DNA from: Methyloversatilis sp.
GTDB lineage: Bacteria > Pseudomonadota > Gammaproteobacteria > Burkholderiales > Rhodocyclaceae
DNA length: 64,000 nucleotides
Direction of reading: 5' to 3'
Assembly (NCBI RefSeq): GCF_030696805.1
Contig: NZ_JAUYRO010000039.1
Coordinates: 17,919-81,918, forward strand
Shown: piece by piece, positions 23,783 to 34,282 of the stretch
Position numbering within the stretch: the first letter of the stretch is position 1
Layout of the letters: each line of letters starts with the position of its first letter
Translations under genes and position numbers: made by a program
Notes under the pieces: generated by a model
The model's database searches: none
Told to the model about the DNA's origin: nothing
The model's input: the letters and a program-made list of their open reading frames with translations, nothing else

Positions 23783-26152
23783 TCAGGCGCGCAGCTTTGC
23801 ACCGAACTCACGCTGTGCATACATCACCAGTTGATCAACGGTCGCATCGACTTCAGCGTCCGCCAAAGTACGTTGAGTATCTTGCATAACTATACGGAAA
23901 GCAAAGCTTTTTTCGTTATCTGATATGCCTTTACCCTGATATACGTCGAACAGGGCGATGTCCTGCACGATGGCCGGTGAAGCGCTGCGAAGCCCCTCCA
24001 GCACCTGCGAAAGCGGGGTCGAACGCGGCAGCAGCAGTGCCAGATCGCGGCGGACGGCAGGCTGTCTGGAAACGGTCTGGTATGCCGGCACGGCGCTGCC
24101 GAGCAATGGTTCAAGATCGCATTCGAATACCAGCGGGGCGCTTGCCAATTCGTAGCGCTGCACCAGTTCCGGATGCAGCTCACCGATGAATCCGAAGACG
24201 TGTCCGTTCAGGCTGATTGATGCCGAGCGCCCTGGATGAAGCGCCACATGACGCGCCGGCGCGAATGCTGCCTGATAAGGCAGCACCAGCGCCTCGACAT
24301 CGCCCTTTACGTCGAAGAAATCGGTCGGACGCGCCGTTGCGCCCCACTGTTCCGCTTGCGCCGCCCCCCAGGCGAGCCCTGCGATGCGCAGTGTCTGTGC
24401 GAAGCCCGGGACCGGCACCGCCTGCGCTTCATGTGCAAAGCAGCGGCCGATTTCAAACACCCGCACGCGATCAAGTTGACGGCGACGGTTGGTCACCACG
24501 TTGTCGACCAGACCACCGATCAGCGTCGAGCGCATGACCGACATCTGGCTCGCAATCGGGTTGGCCAGCACGACCGGCGTGTCGTTGCCGGCAAAATCCT
24601 TTTCCCAGCGCCGTTCGACGAATGCGAAGTTGATCACTTCCTGATAGTCGCGGTCAGCCATCAGGTGACGCACGTTCGATGCGCTTCGACGCCCTTCGGA
24701 CAGCTCCGGCATGGCCAGGCGGCCGATTGGCGGATGGGTCGGGATGTTGTCGTAGCCGTGCAGTCGTGCCAGTTCCTCTATCAGGTCTTCCTCGATGCGC
24801 AGATCGAAGCGCCAGCTCGGTGGCTGAACGATGAAATCGTTGCCATCGCGTGTGAAAGGAAGCGCCATGCGCTGAAGACAAGCCTCGATGGCGTCGTCAC
24901 CAAACGGCAGGCCGAGTACACGGGACACGCGCAACGGGCGCAGACGGACCGGCTCGCGCAACGGCAGCGCAGTGATGCGGTCATCGACCGGGCCGGCTTC
25001 GCCGCCGCACAGTTCGAGAATGAACTGTGTGACGCGCTCGACACCGACTACGGTATCGGCAAAATCGACGCCACGCTCGAACCGGTGAGCGGCCTCGCTG
25101 GAGAACGCATAGCGACGGGCGCGACCCTGAATGGCGTCGGGTTGCCAGAACGCCGCCTCGACATAGACGTTGCGGGTATCGAGCGTGCATGCGGTCGATG
25201 CCCCGCCCATGATGCCAGCGAAGCTTTCGACGCCGGCTGTATCGGCAATGACGCCGCAATCCGGTGTCAGCGTGATGGTCTGCTCGTTCAGCAACACGAG
25301 TTGTTCGCCCTCGCGTGCCCAGCGTACGGTCAGGCCACCCTGCACACGATCGAGATCGAACACGTGATTCGGACGATTCAGTTCCAGCATGACGTAATTG
25401 GAAATGTCGACCAGAATGGATATGGAACGCATTCCGGCGCGTTCAAGCTGGCGCTTCATCCACTCGGGCGTGGCCGCGCCAGCGTTCACACCGCGGACGA
25501 CGCGGCCCGAGAAACGGCCGCACAGATCCGGCGCCTCGATGCTGACGGGCAGCACCTCGGTCAGCGTGACGGGTGCGGCGACGACATCGGGCACGCACAA
25601 CGGCGCGCCGGTAAGTGCCGACACTTCGCGCGCAATTCCCAACATGCCGAAACAGTCGGCACGGTTCGGTGTGAGCTTGATGACGAAAGCGTTGTCGTCA
25701 AGATCGAGGTAATGACGGATGTCTGCACCCACCGGCGCATCGGCGGGCAGTGCGAGCAGACCGCCATGATCTTCCGACAGACCAAGTTCGCGCGCAGAGC
25801 ACAGCATGCCATTGCTTTCCACGCCGCGCAGCTTGGCCCGCTTGATTTCGATTCCCGGCAGACTGGCGCCAACCGTGGCGCACGGCACTTTCATGCCGGC
25901 AGCAACGTTGGGCGCACCGCACACGATCTGCAGCGGCTCACCACCGGCGTTGACGCAGCACACGCGCAGGCGGTCTGCGTCCGGATGAGGTGCCACGGTC
26001 AACACCTCCGCCACGACAACGCCGTGAAAGACCGCTGCTACCGGATCGAGCTCCTCGACTTCAAGACCCGCCATTGTCAGCAGGTGCGACAGCGCCTGCG
26101 TATCGATGGCCGGGTCAACGAACTCGCGCAGCCATTTTTCTGAAAATTTCAT
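23783..26152 (-). CDS. pheT: Phenylalanine-tRNA ligase beta subunit
   Basis: 789 residues, full length for a bacterial beta subunit. Order of domains: start MKFSEKWLREFV, tRNA-binding OB fold (VVAEVLTVAPHPDADRLRVC), B3/B4 editing region (NRADCFGMLGIAREVSALTG), B5 and the C-terminal ferredoxin-like anticodon-binding domain (PAVRRDLALLLPRSTPLSQV). It forms the alpha2-beta2 enzyme with PheS, charging tRNA-Phe and clearing mischarged Tyr. It starts 12 bases after pheS. A long antisense frame over it is a shadow. Confidence 0.97.
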   Translation of the reverse strand: MKFSEKWLREFVDPAIDTQALSHLLTMAGLEVEELDPVAAVFHGVVVAEVLTVAPHPDADRLRVCCVNAGGEPLQIVCGAPNVAAGMKVPCATVGASLPGIEIKRAKLRGVESNGMLCSARELGLSEDHGGLLALPADAPVGADIRHYLDLDDNAFVIKLTPNRADCFGMLGIAREVSALTGAPLCVPDVVAAPVTLTEVLPVSIEAPDLCGRFSGRVVRGVNAGAATPEWMKRQLERAGMRSISILVDISNYVMLELNRPNHVFDLDRVQGGLTVRWAREGEQLVLLNEQTITLTPDCGVIADTAGVESFAGIMGGASTACTLDTRNVYVEAAFWQPDAIQGRARRYAFSSEAAHRFERGVDFADTVVGVERVTQFILELCGGEAGPVDDRITALPLREPVRLRPLRVSRVLGLPFGDDAIEACLQRMALPFTRDGNDFIVQPPSWRFDLRIEEDLIEELARLHGYDNIPTHPPIGRLAMPELSEGRRSASNVRHLMADRDYQEVINFAFVERRWEKDFAGNDTPVVLANPIASQMSVMRSTLIGGLVDNVVTNRRRQLDRVRVFEIGRCFAHEAQAVPVPGFAQTLRIAGLAWGAAQAEQWGATARPTDFFDVKGDVEALVLPYQAAFAPARHVALHPGRSASISLNGHVFGFIGELHPELVQRYELASAPLVFECDLEPLLGSAVPAYQTVSRQPAVRRDLALLLPRSTPLSQVLEGLRSASPAIVQDIALFDVYQGKGISDNEKSFAFRIVMQDTQRTLADAEVDATVDQLVMYAQREFGAKLRA

Positions 26153-26164
26153 CGGGCAAAAACC

Positions 26165-27265
<1,101 letters not shown>

Positions 27266-27622
27266 TTAGCCGAGCTGGGCCTTTGCCTGATTCGCGATGG
27301 CGGCAAACGCAGCCTTGTCGAAGACTGCGAGGTCTGCAAGCACCTTGCGATCGACCTGGATCGACGCCTTGTTCAAGCCGTTGATCAGCTTCGAGTAGGT
27401 CAGCCCCACTTCACGGGCAGCAGCGTTGATACGCACGATCCACAGCGCGCGGAACTGACGCTTCTTCTGACGGCGGTCGCGGTAGGCGTACTGGCCCGCC
27501 TTCATCACCGCTTCCTTGGCGATGCGATAGACGCTATGGCGGCGGCCGCGGTAACCCTTGGCCTTATCAAGTACCTTCTTGTGACGGGCGCGTGCTGTTA
27601 CACCACGTTTGACTCTTGGCAT
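27266..27622 (-). CDS. rplT: 50S ribosomal protein L20
   Basis: 118 residues, standard length. [20 protein letters not shown] is the conserved basic rRNA-binding N-terminus, and [20 protein letters not shown] the conserved globular part. L20 is essential for early 50S assembly and in several bacteria represses its own operon by binding the rpmI leader. A GGAG site precedes the ATG. It lies 12 bases after rpmI. Confidence 0.98.
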   Translation of the reverse strand: MPRVKRGVTARARHKKVLDKAKGYRGRRHSVYRIAKEAVMKAGQYAYRDRRQKKRQFRALWIVRINAAAREVGLTYSKLINGLNKASIQVDRKVLADLAVFDKAAFAAIANQAKAQLG

Positions 27623-27634
27623 CTCGTGGGCTCC

Positions 27635-27832
27635 TTATGCGTAGGGCAGCATGTTGCGAACGCGTGCGTCATCCGTCGCATGCACCGCCGTCATACCGCG
27701 AAGCTGGCGCTTCGACTTGGTGGTCTTTTTCGTCAGGATGTGGCGCTTGAACGCCTGCGAACGCTTGATGCTGCCGCTCGCCCTGACCTTGAAGCGCTTC
27801 GCAGCGCCCTTCTTGGTCTTCATCTTGGGCAT
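27635..27832 (-). CDS. rpmI: 50S ribosomal protein L35
   Basis: 65 residues, very basic. [20 protein letters not shown] and the following [20 protein letters not shown] are diagnostic for L35. A GGAG site lies upstream. It follows infC after a 169-base leader containing hairpins, the place where L20-dependent autoregulation acts in other bacteria. Confidence 0.98.
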   Translation of the reverse strand: MPKMKTKKGAAKRFKVRASGSIKRSQAFKRHILTKKTTKSKRQLRGMTAVHATDDARVRNMLPYA

Positions 27833-28001
27833 GACAAAACTCCATTTATGTCATCTTCACAGGTGACCGCGAACCTTTCGCAGCGCTTTCATACCCGTGA
27901 ACACTTGTTGTGCCGCGACTCTTCAATCGCGGCGCCGCGAGGCAAAAGCCCGCGTATCGCCGGACTTCAAGTCCGGCAGATTCTTCTTCAGGCTGAGTGA
28001 A
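27833..28001 (-). promoter_or_regulatory. rpmI-rplT leader with hairpins, possible L20 control region
   Basis: 169 untranslated bases between infC and rpmI. It holds two clear hairpins: CCGGACT/AGTCCGG at 27959-27977 and CCGCGA/TCGCGG at 27913-27932. In enterobacteria L20 represses this operon through structures at the same location. I cannot verify the L20-binding consensus here, so the role is inferred from position. Confidence 0.35.
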
Positions 28002-28526
28002 TCAGACCTTCTTCTTGCTCGGAGCCAGCACCATGATCAACTGGCGGCCTTCGAGCTTCGGAAACTGCTCAACCACCGCAAGCGCTTCAAGATCGGCCTT
28101 CACACGTTCCAGCAGGCGGATACCGAACTCCTGGTGCGCCATTTCGCGGCCACGGAAACGAAGGGTAACCTTGGCCTTGTCGCCATCCTGAAGGAAACGC
28201 GACAGGTTACGCAGCTTGATCTGGTAGTCCCCTTCGTCCGTGCCCGGACGGAACTTCACTTCCTTGATCTGTATCTGCTTCTGCTTGGATTTCGCCTCGG
28301 CAGCGCGCTTCGCTTCCTGGTACTTGAACTTGCCGAAGTCCATCAGACGGCAGACCGGCGGCTTGGCGAGCGGGGCAATTTCGACCAGATCCACACCGGC
28401 TTCTTCTGCCAACGTCAACGCCTGACGGGCCGACATGATACCCAGTTGCTCACCCTCTTCGCCAACAAGACGTAATTCCGGGGCGTTGATCTCCGAATTG
28501 AGGCGCTGCGATTTTTGCTGACTGAT
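28002..28526 (-). CDS. infC: Translation initiation factor IF-3, AUC start codon
   Basis: 174 residues if started at ATC 28526-28524 ([13 protein letters not shown]). GGGAG lies 7 bases before that codon, the length matches IF-3, and the gene then begins 25 bases after thrS. The only in-frame ATG, at 28589, would overlap thrS and add 21 non-conserved residues. Conserved segments include [20 protein letters not shown] and [19 protein letters not shown]-3 rejects non-standard start codons, so a rare start lets it repress its own synthesis; AUU does this in E. coli. IF-3 prevents premature subunit joining. Confidence 0.95.
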   Translation of the reverse strand: MSQQKSQRLNSEINAPELRLVGEEGEQLGIMSARQALTLAEEAGVDLVEIAPLAKPPVCRLMDFGKFKYQEAKRAAEAKSKQKQIQIKEVKFRPGTDEGDYQIKLRNLSRFLQDGDKAKVTLRFRGREMAHQEFGIRLLERVKADLEALAVVEQFPKLEGRQLIMVLAPSKKKV

Positions 28527-28551
28527 GCTCGTACTCCCGAGGCGAAAAAAA

Positions 28552-30474
28552 TCAGGCCGTGCGATCGATTCCCCGCGTAGCAATTTCATCAGCGAGACGC
28601 TGAATGAAGCCGCTCAGGGTCATCTGCCCGAGATCCGTATTTCCCCGGGCACGCACGGCCACCATTTTTGCCGCCTTTTCCTTGTCGCCCACGACGACTT
28701 GGTAGGGCAGCTTCTGCAGACTATGTTCGCGGATTTTATAGTTAATTTTCTCGCCGCGCAAATCGCATTCAACGCGCAGACCCGCAGCGCGCAAAGCATT
28801 CGTGACTTCCTGGGCGTAATCCGCCTGCGCCTCCGTGATCCCCATCACGACGACCTGGACCGGAGCCAGCCAGAGCGGAAAGTTGCCCGCATGGTTTTCG
28901 ATAAGGATGCCGATGAAGCGCTCAAGCGAACCGAGCACCGCTCGATGCAGCATCACGGGCCGGTAACGGCCGTTGTCCTCGGCGACATACTCGGCGTCCA
29001 GCCGCTCCGGAAGCACGAAATCGAGCTGAAGAGTGCCGCACTGCCATGACCGCCCGATGGCGTCCTTGATGTGGTACTCGATCTTCGGGCCGTAAAAGGC
29101 GCCCTCGCCCGGCAGTTCTTCCCACTGCATGCCCGAGGCAGCGAGCGCTTCGCGCAGGCCTGCCTCGGCGCGATCCCACACATCGTCAGAGCCCGCGCGC
29201 TTGGCCGGACGAAGCGAAAGCTTCACCGCCAGATCATGAAAGCCGAAATCGCGATAGACGCGCAGCAGCAGTTCATTGAACGCAGTCACTTCCGATGTGA
29301 TCTGCGCCTCGGTGCAGAAAATGTGCGCATCGTCCTGCACGAAGCCGCGTACCCGCATCAGGCCGTGCAGCGCGCCGGACGGCTCGTTGCGGTGGCAGGA
29401 ACCGAACTCCGCCAGACGCAGCGGAAGGTCGCGGTAGGAATGAAGCGCTGCATTGAAGATCTGCACATGGCCGGGGCAGTTCATCGGCTTTACGGCGTAG
29501 TCGCGCTTTTCCGACTCGGTGGTGAACATGTTCTCGCGGTAGTTTTCCCAGTGGCCGGATTTCTCCCACAGCACGCGGTCCATCATGAGCGGCGTCTTCA
29601 CCTCGCGATAGCCCGCTTCGTCGAGCACCTGACGCATGTACTGCTCGATCTGCTGCCACACGACCCAGCCCTTGGGGTGCCAGAACACCATGCCAGGCGC
29701 CTCTTCCTGCATGTGGAAAAGGTCAAGTTGCTTGCCCAGCCGTCGATGATCGCGCTTTTCCGCCTCCTCGAGCATGTTGAGGTAGGCGTCCTGCTCGTCC
29801 TTCTTCGCCCAGGCCGTGCCGTAAATGCGCTGGAGCATTTCGTTCTTTGCATCGCCGCGCCAATAGGCCCCGGCCACCTTCATCAGCTTGAACACCTTGA
29901 GTTTGCCGGTCGACGGCACGTGCGGACCACGGCACAGATCGACGAATTCGCCTTCGCGATACAGCGACACGTCCTGATCAGCGGGGATCGACGCGATGAT
30001 TTCCGCCTTGTAATGCTCGCCGATCGATCTGAAGAATTCGACCGCCTTGTCGCGCTGCCACACTTCGCGCGACACCGGAATGTCCTTCTTCGACAATTCG
30101 GTCATGCGCTGCTCGATCGCAGCCAGATCGTCAGGCGTGAACGGGCGCTTGTACGAAAAGTCGTAATAGAAGCCGTTGTCGATCACCGGTCCGATGGTCA
30201 CCTGGGCGTCCGGAAACAGCTCCTTGACCGCATAGGCCAGCAAGTGGGCCGTCGAATGGCGGATCATGTCCAGCCCGTCGGGATCGCGGTCGGTGACGAT
30301 GGCCAGTTGCGCGTCGCCTGCAATCACGAAGGAGGTATCGACCAGCTTGCCATCGACACGGCCTGCAAGTGCTGCCTTGGCCAGACCAGCGCCGATGGAC
30401 GCTGCAACGTCGCGCACGGTGACTGCAGCGTCAAAGCTGCGGACCGATCCATCCGGCAGGGTGATATTGACCAT
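28552..30474 (-). CDS. thrS: Threonine-tRNA ligase
   Basis: 640 residues, full length. Domains: N-terminal TGS ([20 protein letters not shown]), editing domain ([20 protein letters not shown], with the HxxxH zinc-type motif), class II catalytic core ([20 protein letters not shown] and [14 protein letters not shown]) and anticodon-binding C-terminus ([20 protein letters not shown]). GGAGCAACGCCC precedes the ATG. It begins the thrS-infC-rpmI-rplT-pheST-ihfA run. A strong terminator-like hairpin lies 50 bases upstream and a short Thr-containing ORF lies ahead of that. Confidence 0.98.
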   Translation of the reverse strand: MVNITLPDGSVRSFDAAVTVRDVAASIGAGLAKAALAGRVDGKLVDTSFVIAGDAQLAIVTDRDPDGLDMIRHSTAHLLAYAVKELFPDAQVTIGPVIDNGFYYDFSYKRPFTPDDLAAIEQRMTELSKKDIPVSREVWQRDKAVEFFRSIGEHYKAEIIASIPADQDVSLYREGEFVDLCRGPHVPSTGKLKVFKLMKVAGAYWRGDAKNEMLQRIYGTAWAKKDEQDAYLNMLEEAEKRDHRRLGKQLDLFHMQEEAPGMVFWHPKGWVVWQQIEQYMRQVLDEAGYREVKTPLMMDRVLWEKSGHWENYRENMFTTESEKRDYAVKPMNCPGHVQIFNAALHSYRDLPLRLAEFGSCHRNEPSGALHGLMRVRGFVQDDAHIFCTEAQITSEVTAFNELLLRVYRDFGFHDLAVKLSLRPAKRAGSDDVWDRAEAGLREALAASGMQWEELPGEGAFYGPKIEYHIKDAIGRSWQCGTLQLDFVLPERLDAEYVAEDNGRYRPVMLHRAVLGSLERFIGILIENHAGNFPLWLAPVQVVVMGITEAQADYAQEVTNALRAAGLRVECDLRGEKINYKIREHSLQKLPYQVVVGDKEKAAKMVAVRARGNTDLGQMTLSGFIQRLADEIATRGIDRTA

Positions 30475-30524
30475 GGGCGTTGCTCCGGAAAACGGTAACG
30501 GGGATGTAACGAAAATTCAGGACG

Positions 30525-30554
30525 AAAAAAAAGTGCGGCCTGAGCCGCACTTTT
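30525..30554 (-). terminator. Terminator hairpin between tRNA-Val and thrS
   Basis: The minus strand has AAAAGTGCGGC, loop TCAG, GCCGCACTTTT and then further T to a run of eight. It is a strong intrinsic terminator. It may simply end the tRNA-Val transcript, or act as an attenuator for thrS, which starts 50 bases later. Confidence 0.8.
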
Positions 30555-30605
30555 CATTTGCACACGCTTGAACGAAGTCGTTCCGTGCGTCTTGATCTGC
30601 AGGCC

Positions 30606-30650
30606 TCAGACGGCGATAGATACCGGAGTGAAACGCGTTCGCGGTGTCAT
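30606..30650 (-). CDS. Possible thrS leader peptide (14 codons, three Thr)
   Basis: A short frame, MTPRTRFTPVSIAV and a TGA stop, lies between tRNA-Val and the terminator hairpin before thrS. AAAGG sits 7 bases before its ATG. Three of 14 residues are threonine, using codons ACA, ACG and ACT. It ends about 50 bases before the hairpin. CGCAC in that gap can pair with the GTGCG of the 5' terminator arm, so a competing structure is possible. This is the layout of a ribosome-mediated attenuator, but a frame this short can occur by chance. Confidence 0.35.
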   Translation of the reverse strand: MTPRTRFTPVSIAV

Positions 30651-30681
30651 AACGCAACCTTTCAAAACCTGCAGCGAATGT

Positions 30682-30758
30682 TGGTAGGCGCGATTGGACT
30701 CGAACCAACGACCCCCACCATGTCAAGGTGGTGCTCTAACCAGCTGAGCTACGCGCCT
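30682..30758 (-). tRNA. tRNA-Val (anticodon GAC)
   Basis: 77 bases with CCA encoded. The acceptor stem AGGCGCG pairs with CGCGCCT; the anticodon stem CCACC/GGTGG encloses TTGACAT, giving anticodon GAC for valine codons GUC and GUU. The T arm has GTTCGAGTC. It lies directly upstream of the thrS leader on the same strand. Confidence 0.97.
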
Positions 30759-30819
30759 AAAAGAGCGCGCAAGTATAGCCGGAATCCGGCGCGACTCAAG
30801 ACAAATTTCGCACGGTGTT

Positions 30820-31611
30820 TCAGGGTGCCTGCCAGGCGGCCAGATACTCCTTCCAGTGCGCACCCGGCTGCGCCGCCAGCCATTCACGCACGAAGGCGAT
30901 CTCGGCATCGTACTGCGCGCGGTCGAGCACGCCGCGCATCAACTGAAAGCGCTGGAACACGAGGAAGGTGTTGAGCACATCGGTTTCGCAGTAATCGCGG
31001 ATCTGTGCAATCTCACCGCGCTGCCAGGCGCCCCAGACGGCCGAGCCGTCCATGCCGAGCTTGCCCGGGAAACCGATGAGCTTGGCGAGTTCGTCCAGCG
31101 GTGCATTGCCGCGGCCCTGATACAGCGCCAGTAGATCCATCAAGTCAAGGTGTCGCGAGTGGTAGCGGCTAATGTAATTGTTCCACTTGAACTCACGTGC
31201 ATCCGGGCCGTCGCCCTCGCCCATTTCCCAGTAGCGCGGCGCGGTGACACCGTGTATCAACCCGCGGTAGTGCAGCACTGGAAGATCGAAGCCGGCGCCG
31301 TTCCACGACACGATCTGCGGCGTCAGCCGTTCGATGCCTTCGTAGAAGCGCTGGATGATCTGGCCTTCGCCATTCTCCGGCTCGGCCAGCGACCATACCT
31401 TGAGCGAACGCGCATCGCGAAGCGCGCACGATATGACGACGACGCGCTGCAGGTGCAGTGGCAGGAAATCGTGGCCGACGCTGGCCCGGCGCTGCTGGAA
31501 AGCGAACTCGGCTACTTCGGAGTCGGACAGCTCGTCCGGTAGTTGATGCAGCCGACGGATGCCGGCGATGTCCGGAATGCTTTCTATGTCGAATACGAGT
31601 ACGGCGGCCAT
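30820..31611 (-). CDS. PolB-type 3'-5' exonuclease (DEDDy family)
   Basis: 263 residues from MAAVLVFDIE. The three exonuclease motifs of the DnaQ-like fold are present: Exo I FDIESIP (Asp and Glu), Exo II SWNGAGFDLPVL, and Exo III YCETDVLN (Tyr-x3-Asp). This matches stand-alone exonucleases related to the proofreading domain of DNA polymerase B, not a polymerase itself. AGGACAG precedes the ATG; a longer in-frame start would run through ydbL. Likely a DNA repair or RNA-trimming nuclease; the substrate is unproven. Confidence 0.85.
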   Translation of the reverse strand: MAAVLVFDIESIPDIAGIRRLHQLPDELSDSEVAEFAFQQRRASVGHDFLPLHLQRVVVISCALRDARSLKVWSLAEPENGEGQIIQRFYEGIERLTPQIVSWNGAGFDLPVLHYRGLIHGVTAPRYWEMGEGDGPDAREFKWNNYISRYHSRHLDLMDLLALYQGRGNAPLDELAKLIGFPGKLGMDGSAVWGAWQRGEIAQIRDYCETDVLNTFLVFQRFQLMRGVLDRAQYDAEIAFVREWLAAQPGAHWKEYLAAWQAP

Positions 31612-31633
31612 GTCTGTCCTGTGGGGATTGAAG

Positions 31634-32044
31634 TTACTTGCGCGACCATTGACCGCCGGACTGGACATACCAGCCACTCTGGGCGCGCCCGATCCAGCGC
31701 TGCGCGAAGGTAGAGCGGATGTCCGCCTCCCATTCGGGATGACCGTTGGCGCGCGCGATTTCGCGGTACAGCGCATCGCGGTCGCCATTTTCCTGCGCCA
31801 CCAGACCCTGCACTGTCTGGCGCTGTGCCAGCGGCACGACATTGGCATCGCGCAACGCGATCCTGCCGTCGGCAGTGAGACCCAGCGCGCCGGATGCATA
31901 GTGCGGCGCGAGCTGCGCATGACGTGCCTGCATCGCATCGCGCAACTGGCTGATCGCGGGCGTGTTGATTTCCAGATTGCCCTGCGCCCAGACTGCGCCC
32001 GCGTACAACAGGCAAAGCAGAACAATGCGGTGCACTGTCTTCAT
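31634..32044 (-). CDS. ydbL: YdbL-family (DUF1318) periplasmic protein
   Basis: 136 residues with a signal peptide ending VWAQ. The mature part (INTPAISQLRDAMQARHAQL, then RIALRDANVVPLAQRQTV and WEADIRSTFAQRWI) matches the YdbL family. In E. coli YdbL is a periplasmic partner of YdbH and YnbE, which with the AsmA-like protein YhdP and TamB maintain phospholipid transport between membranes. Here the same three genes lie in the same order, overlapping or nearly so. Confidence 0.88.
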   Translation of the reverse strand: MKTVHRIVLLCLLYAGAVWAQGNLEINTPAISQLRDAMQARHAQLAPHYASGALGLTADGRIALRDANVVPLAQRQTVQGLVAQENGDRDALYREIARANGHPEWEADIRSTFAQRWIGRAQSGWYVQSGGQWSRK

Positions 32045-32265
32045 GGTTGTTTCCCTTCCGGTGTCGCCGGGGTCTGGCTGCCGTTCTTCAGCTGCCAGAC
32101 TTCGTCGATGATGCGATCAGCCGCCTTCTCCGCCGCAGCGGCGGGAAAGTAGATGTTGATGGTGACGCAGCCCGCGAGCAGGGCTGCTGCTGCCAGTGCG
32201 ACGGTCATCTGCCCGCACTTGTGTGCTCTTCGCGTGAGCGCCGTGTGTGTATGCAACCTGTTCAT
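32041..32265 (-). CDS. ynbE: YnbE-like small lipoprotein
   Basis: 74 residues from MNRLHTHTAL, chosen because AGGTGG lies just upstream (a GTG two codons earlier is also in frame). A lipoprotein signal ends LAAAALLAGC with the lipidated Cys. The short mature part, VTINIYFPAAAAEKAADRII, is followed by a polar tail. Position between ydbH and ydbL, and overlap with ydbL by 4 bases, identify it as the YnbE counterpart, thought to form an outer-membrane cap for the YdbH bridge. Sequence alone would give only a lipoprotein. Confidence 0.75.
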   Translation of the reverse strand: MNRLHTHTALTRRAHKCGQMTVALAAAALLAGCVTINIYFPAAAAEKAADRIIDEVWQLKNGSQTPATPEGKQP

Positions 32266-32272
32266 ATCCACC

Positions 32273-34282
32273 TCATTGAAGCACCGGTTTCGTTTCGGTC
32301 ACGCGCGCCAGCCGTTCCAGCAACACTTGCCAGTCGACGCGCCGATTGTAGCCAACCACGCTGATTGCCGGCACACCGCCACCTTCGATCAAGACGAAGC
32401 CGCCGTTTCGGTCGCTCAGCCCATCCATCTCGCACACGCCATTGCGCAAGCGGCACGACACGCCGATGCGCCGATATCCGAAGCGTTCGAACACGCCAAG
32501 AAAGATGCGCTGGATCGCCGCAGTCGCCCCTGCTCCACCCAGTGCAGTGATGCTATCCACTGCGCTCTGGCTGATTGTCCGGGGATAGTCACCCTCGCTC
32601 GACAACACTCGTGCATCAAACGCCAATGGCACCCAGCGCGACAATTCGAGCCCCGTCACATCACCGTCGAGCCGACCGGTGATGCGGCCGAACTTGAAAG
32701 TTTCGGTCAGCGCATCCAAGTCGACATAACGCATCTGCAGGTCGGAAAGTACACGAGGAGTGGCCCCGAAAGGCTCGATCACCTGCAGACCGCTCGCTGC
32801 GATGTAGCCGCCGAACACCTGGATCAGCAGCTGGCCGTCCAGTGACAGCACGCCGTCGCGCCAGCGCACATGCGGCACGCTGGCGCCAACACTTCCTGCC
32901 ATGCGCGGCCAGCCGAGCGCCTGCGTCAGTTCAGGCATCGATAGCGGTTCAAGATCGGCAGACAGATCTCCCGTCCATCGACCGTCCTCGCGATGAAAGC
33001 GCAGCAGATTCAGCTGCAGGCCGGCGTCGAGCAGCGGAATACGCACCGGCTGAACAGTGACGTGATCGGGTGCGACTTCGGCGTCGAGCACGAAGCGGCC
33101 GACCGGAACGCGGCCGAAGCGACCGTCACCCGCAGTAACGCGCATGCGCGTCGCTCCGTCACGCCGCCAGGGCAGGTTGGCTTCCAGTCGCTGCAGCGAG
33201 TATCGTCCAGCCGCGTCATTCACGTGCCCGTTGCGTACGGTCAGTGTCGCACTGTGCAGCCCGGCATTGTCGAGCCGGGCTGTGACATCCGCTTGCCCCT
33301 GCATGACGAATGCCGGCCAGCCCCTCGCGGCAAACAGCGGCTGGACAAAGCGTTCGTTCAGCACCTTCAGATCGAGTTCGACGCCCTGCACGCGCGCCGC
33401 GCGTAGCGAGGTACTTGCGCGATCCAGCGTGGCGTCGCCGGTCAGACGCCCGATACCGGCAAGTTCAAGCGCAAGCGACGTCAGATCGAGAGCAGACGGC
33501 GACAACCTGAAATCCGCCGACAGCACGCTGCCGCCGCCGGTCAAATAGATGCTGTCCCACAACAACTCGCCGCCGCGCCAGTCCATGACAAGGGTACCGC
33601 GCCAGTCAGGGCCGTCGCGCTGCACGTCGATATCGACGACCGCAGATAGCGAATCCGCCGCACGCAGTCCGTCTGCCGAGCCAAACCGTCCGTCCCTTGC
33701 GGTGAGCAACGCACGCAATCGTGGCGTCCGTTCGGCGCCTGTCATTGTCAATGTGGCGTCGACATCAACCTGGGCGCCCGGCACGTACGGCTTCAACGCC
33801 GGAAACGCGCCGACCAGGAATGCCAGCGGCACGCCGGATGACACCAACCGCATCTGCGGCGCATCGCCTGCCAGCGCACCTGTCACTGTGGCGGTGACTT
33901 CGGCGTCCAGCCGAACGTCGACGCGCAGCGCGCGTTGAGGTCCGCGAAGGGTGAACTCGATCGGCCACGGACCGTAACCGTCGGCGCTGAGCCGGCCACC
34001 CCTGCAGTGCACTTCAGGCAGCACCGCGAAGTCACCGCATTCAAGCTTGACATGCTGCAGCGCGCGCCCGGCCACAAGCGCGCGCGCCGCGGTGATGCGC
34101 GCGCGGCCACCGTCCAGACCGGCCGCAGCGATGCGCACATCGCTGAGCTCGACGGCCGGCGCCGACATTGACTCGAAGCGCAATTCAATGGCCGCCTGCG
34201 CCGATGAATGCGTACCGAGCAGAATCAGCGCGGCAACGCAGCGGCGCAGCGGCCGCAACAGTCTTTCAGGAAGGGAATACAC
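32273..34282 (-). CDS. ydbH: YdbH-like AsmA-type protein (intermembrane lipid transport)
   Basis: About 669 residues. A membrane or signal helix (LRRCVAALILLGTHSSAQA) is followed by a long repetitive beta-strand pattern typical of AsmA/YdbH bridge proteins (for example LRVDVRLDAEVTATVTGALA and DLQMRYVDLDALTETFKFGR). The C-terminal DUF748-like segment ends VVGYNRRVDWQVLLERLARV. It probably forms a hydrophobic groove for phospholipid movement between membranes, with YnbE and YdbL encoded next to it. The start is uncertain: the GTG at 34282 overlaps cysM by 17 bases; earlier ATGs lie deeper inside cysM. Confidence 0.8.
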   Translation of the reverse strand: MYSLPERLLRPLRRCVAALILLGTHSSAQAAIELRFESMSAPAVELSDVRIAAAGLDGGRARITAARALVAGRALQHVKLECGDFAVLPEVHCRGGRLSADGYGPWPIEFTLRGPQRALRVDVRLDAEVTATVTGALAGDAPQMRLVSSGVPLAFLVGAFPALKPYVPGAQVDVDATLTMTGAERTPRLRALLTARDGRFGSADGLRAADSLSAVVDIDVQRDGPDWRGTLVMDWRGGELLWDSIYLTGGGSVLSADFRLSPSALDLTSLALELAGIGRLTGDATLDRASTSLRAARVQGVELDLKVLNERFVQPLFAARGWPAFVMQGQADVTARLDNAGLHSATLTVRNGHVNDAAGRYSLQRLEANLPWRRDGATRMRVTAGDGRFGRVPVGRFVLDAEVAPDHVTVQPVRIPLLDAGLQLNLLRFHREDGRWTGDLSADLEPLSMPELTQALGWPRMAGSVGASVPHVRWRDGVLSLDGQLLIQVFGGYIAASGLQVIEPFGATPRVLSDLQMRYVDLDALTETFKFGRITGRLDGDVTGLELSRWVPLAFDARVLSSEGDYPRTISQSAVDSITALGGAGATAAIQRIFLGVFERFGYRRIGVSCRLRNGVCEMDGLSDRNGGFVLIEGGGVPAISVVGYNRRVDWQVLLERLARVTETKPVLQ

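Noticed and set aside
24236..26143. 635-codon open frame antisense to pheT
   Set aside because: It mirrors a certain gene, its product is Arg/His-rich with no domain, and it has no ribosome site. High GC produces such shadows.
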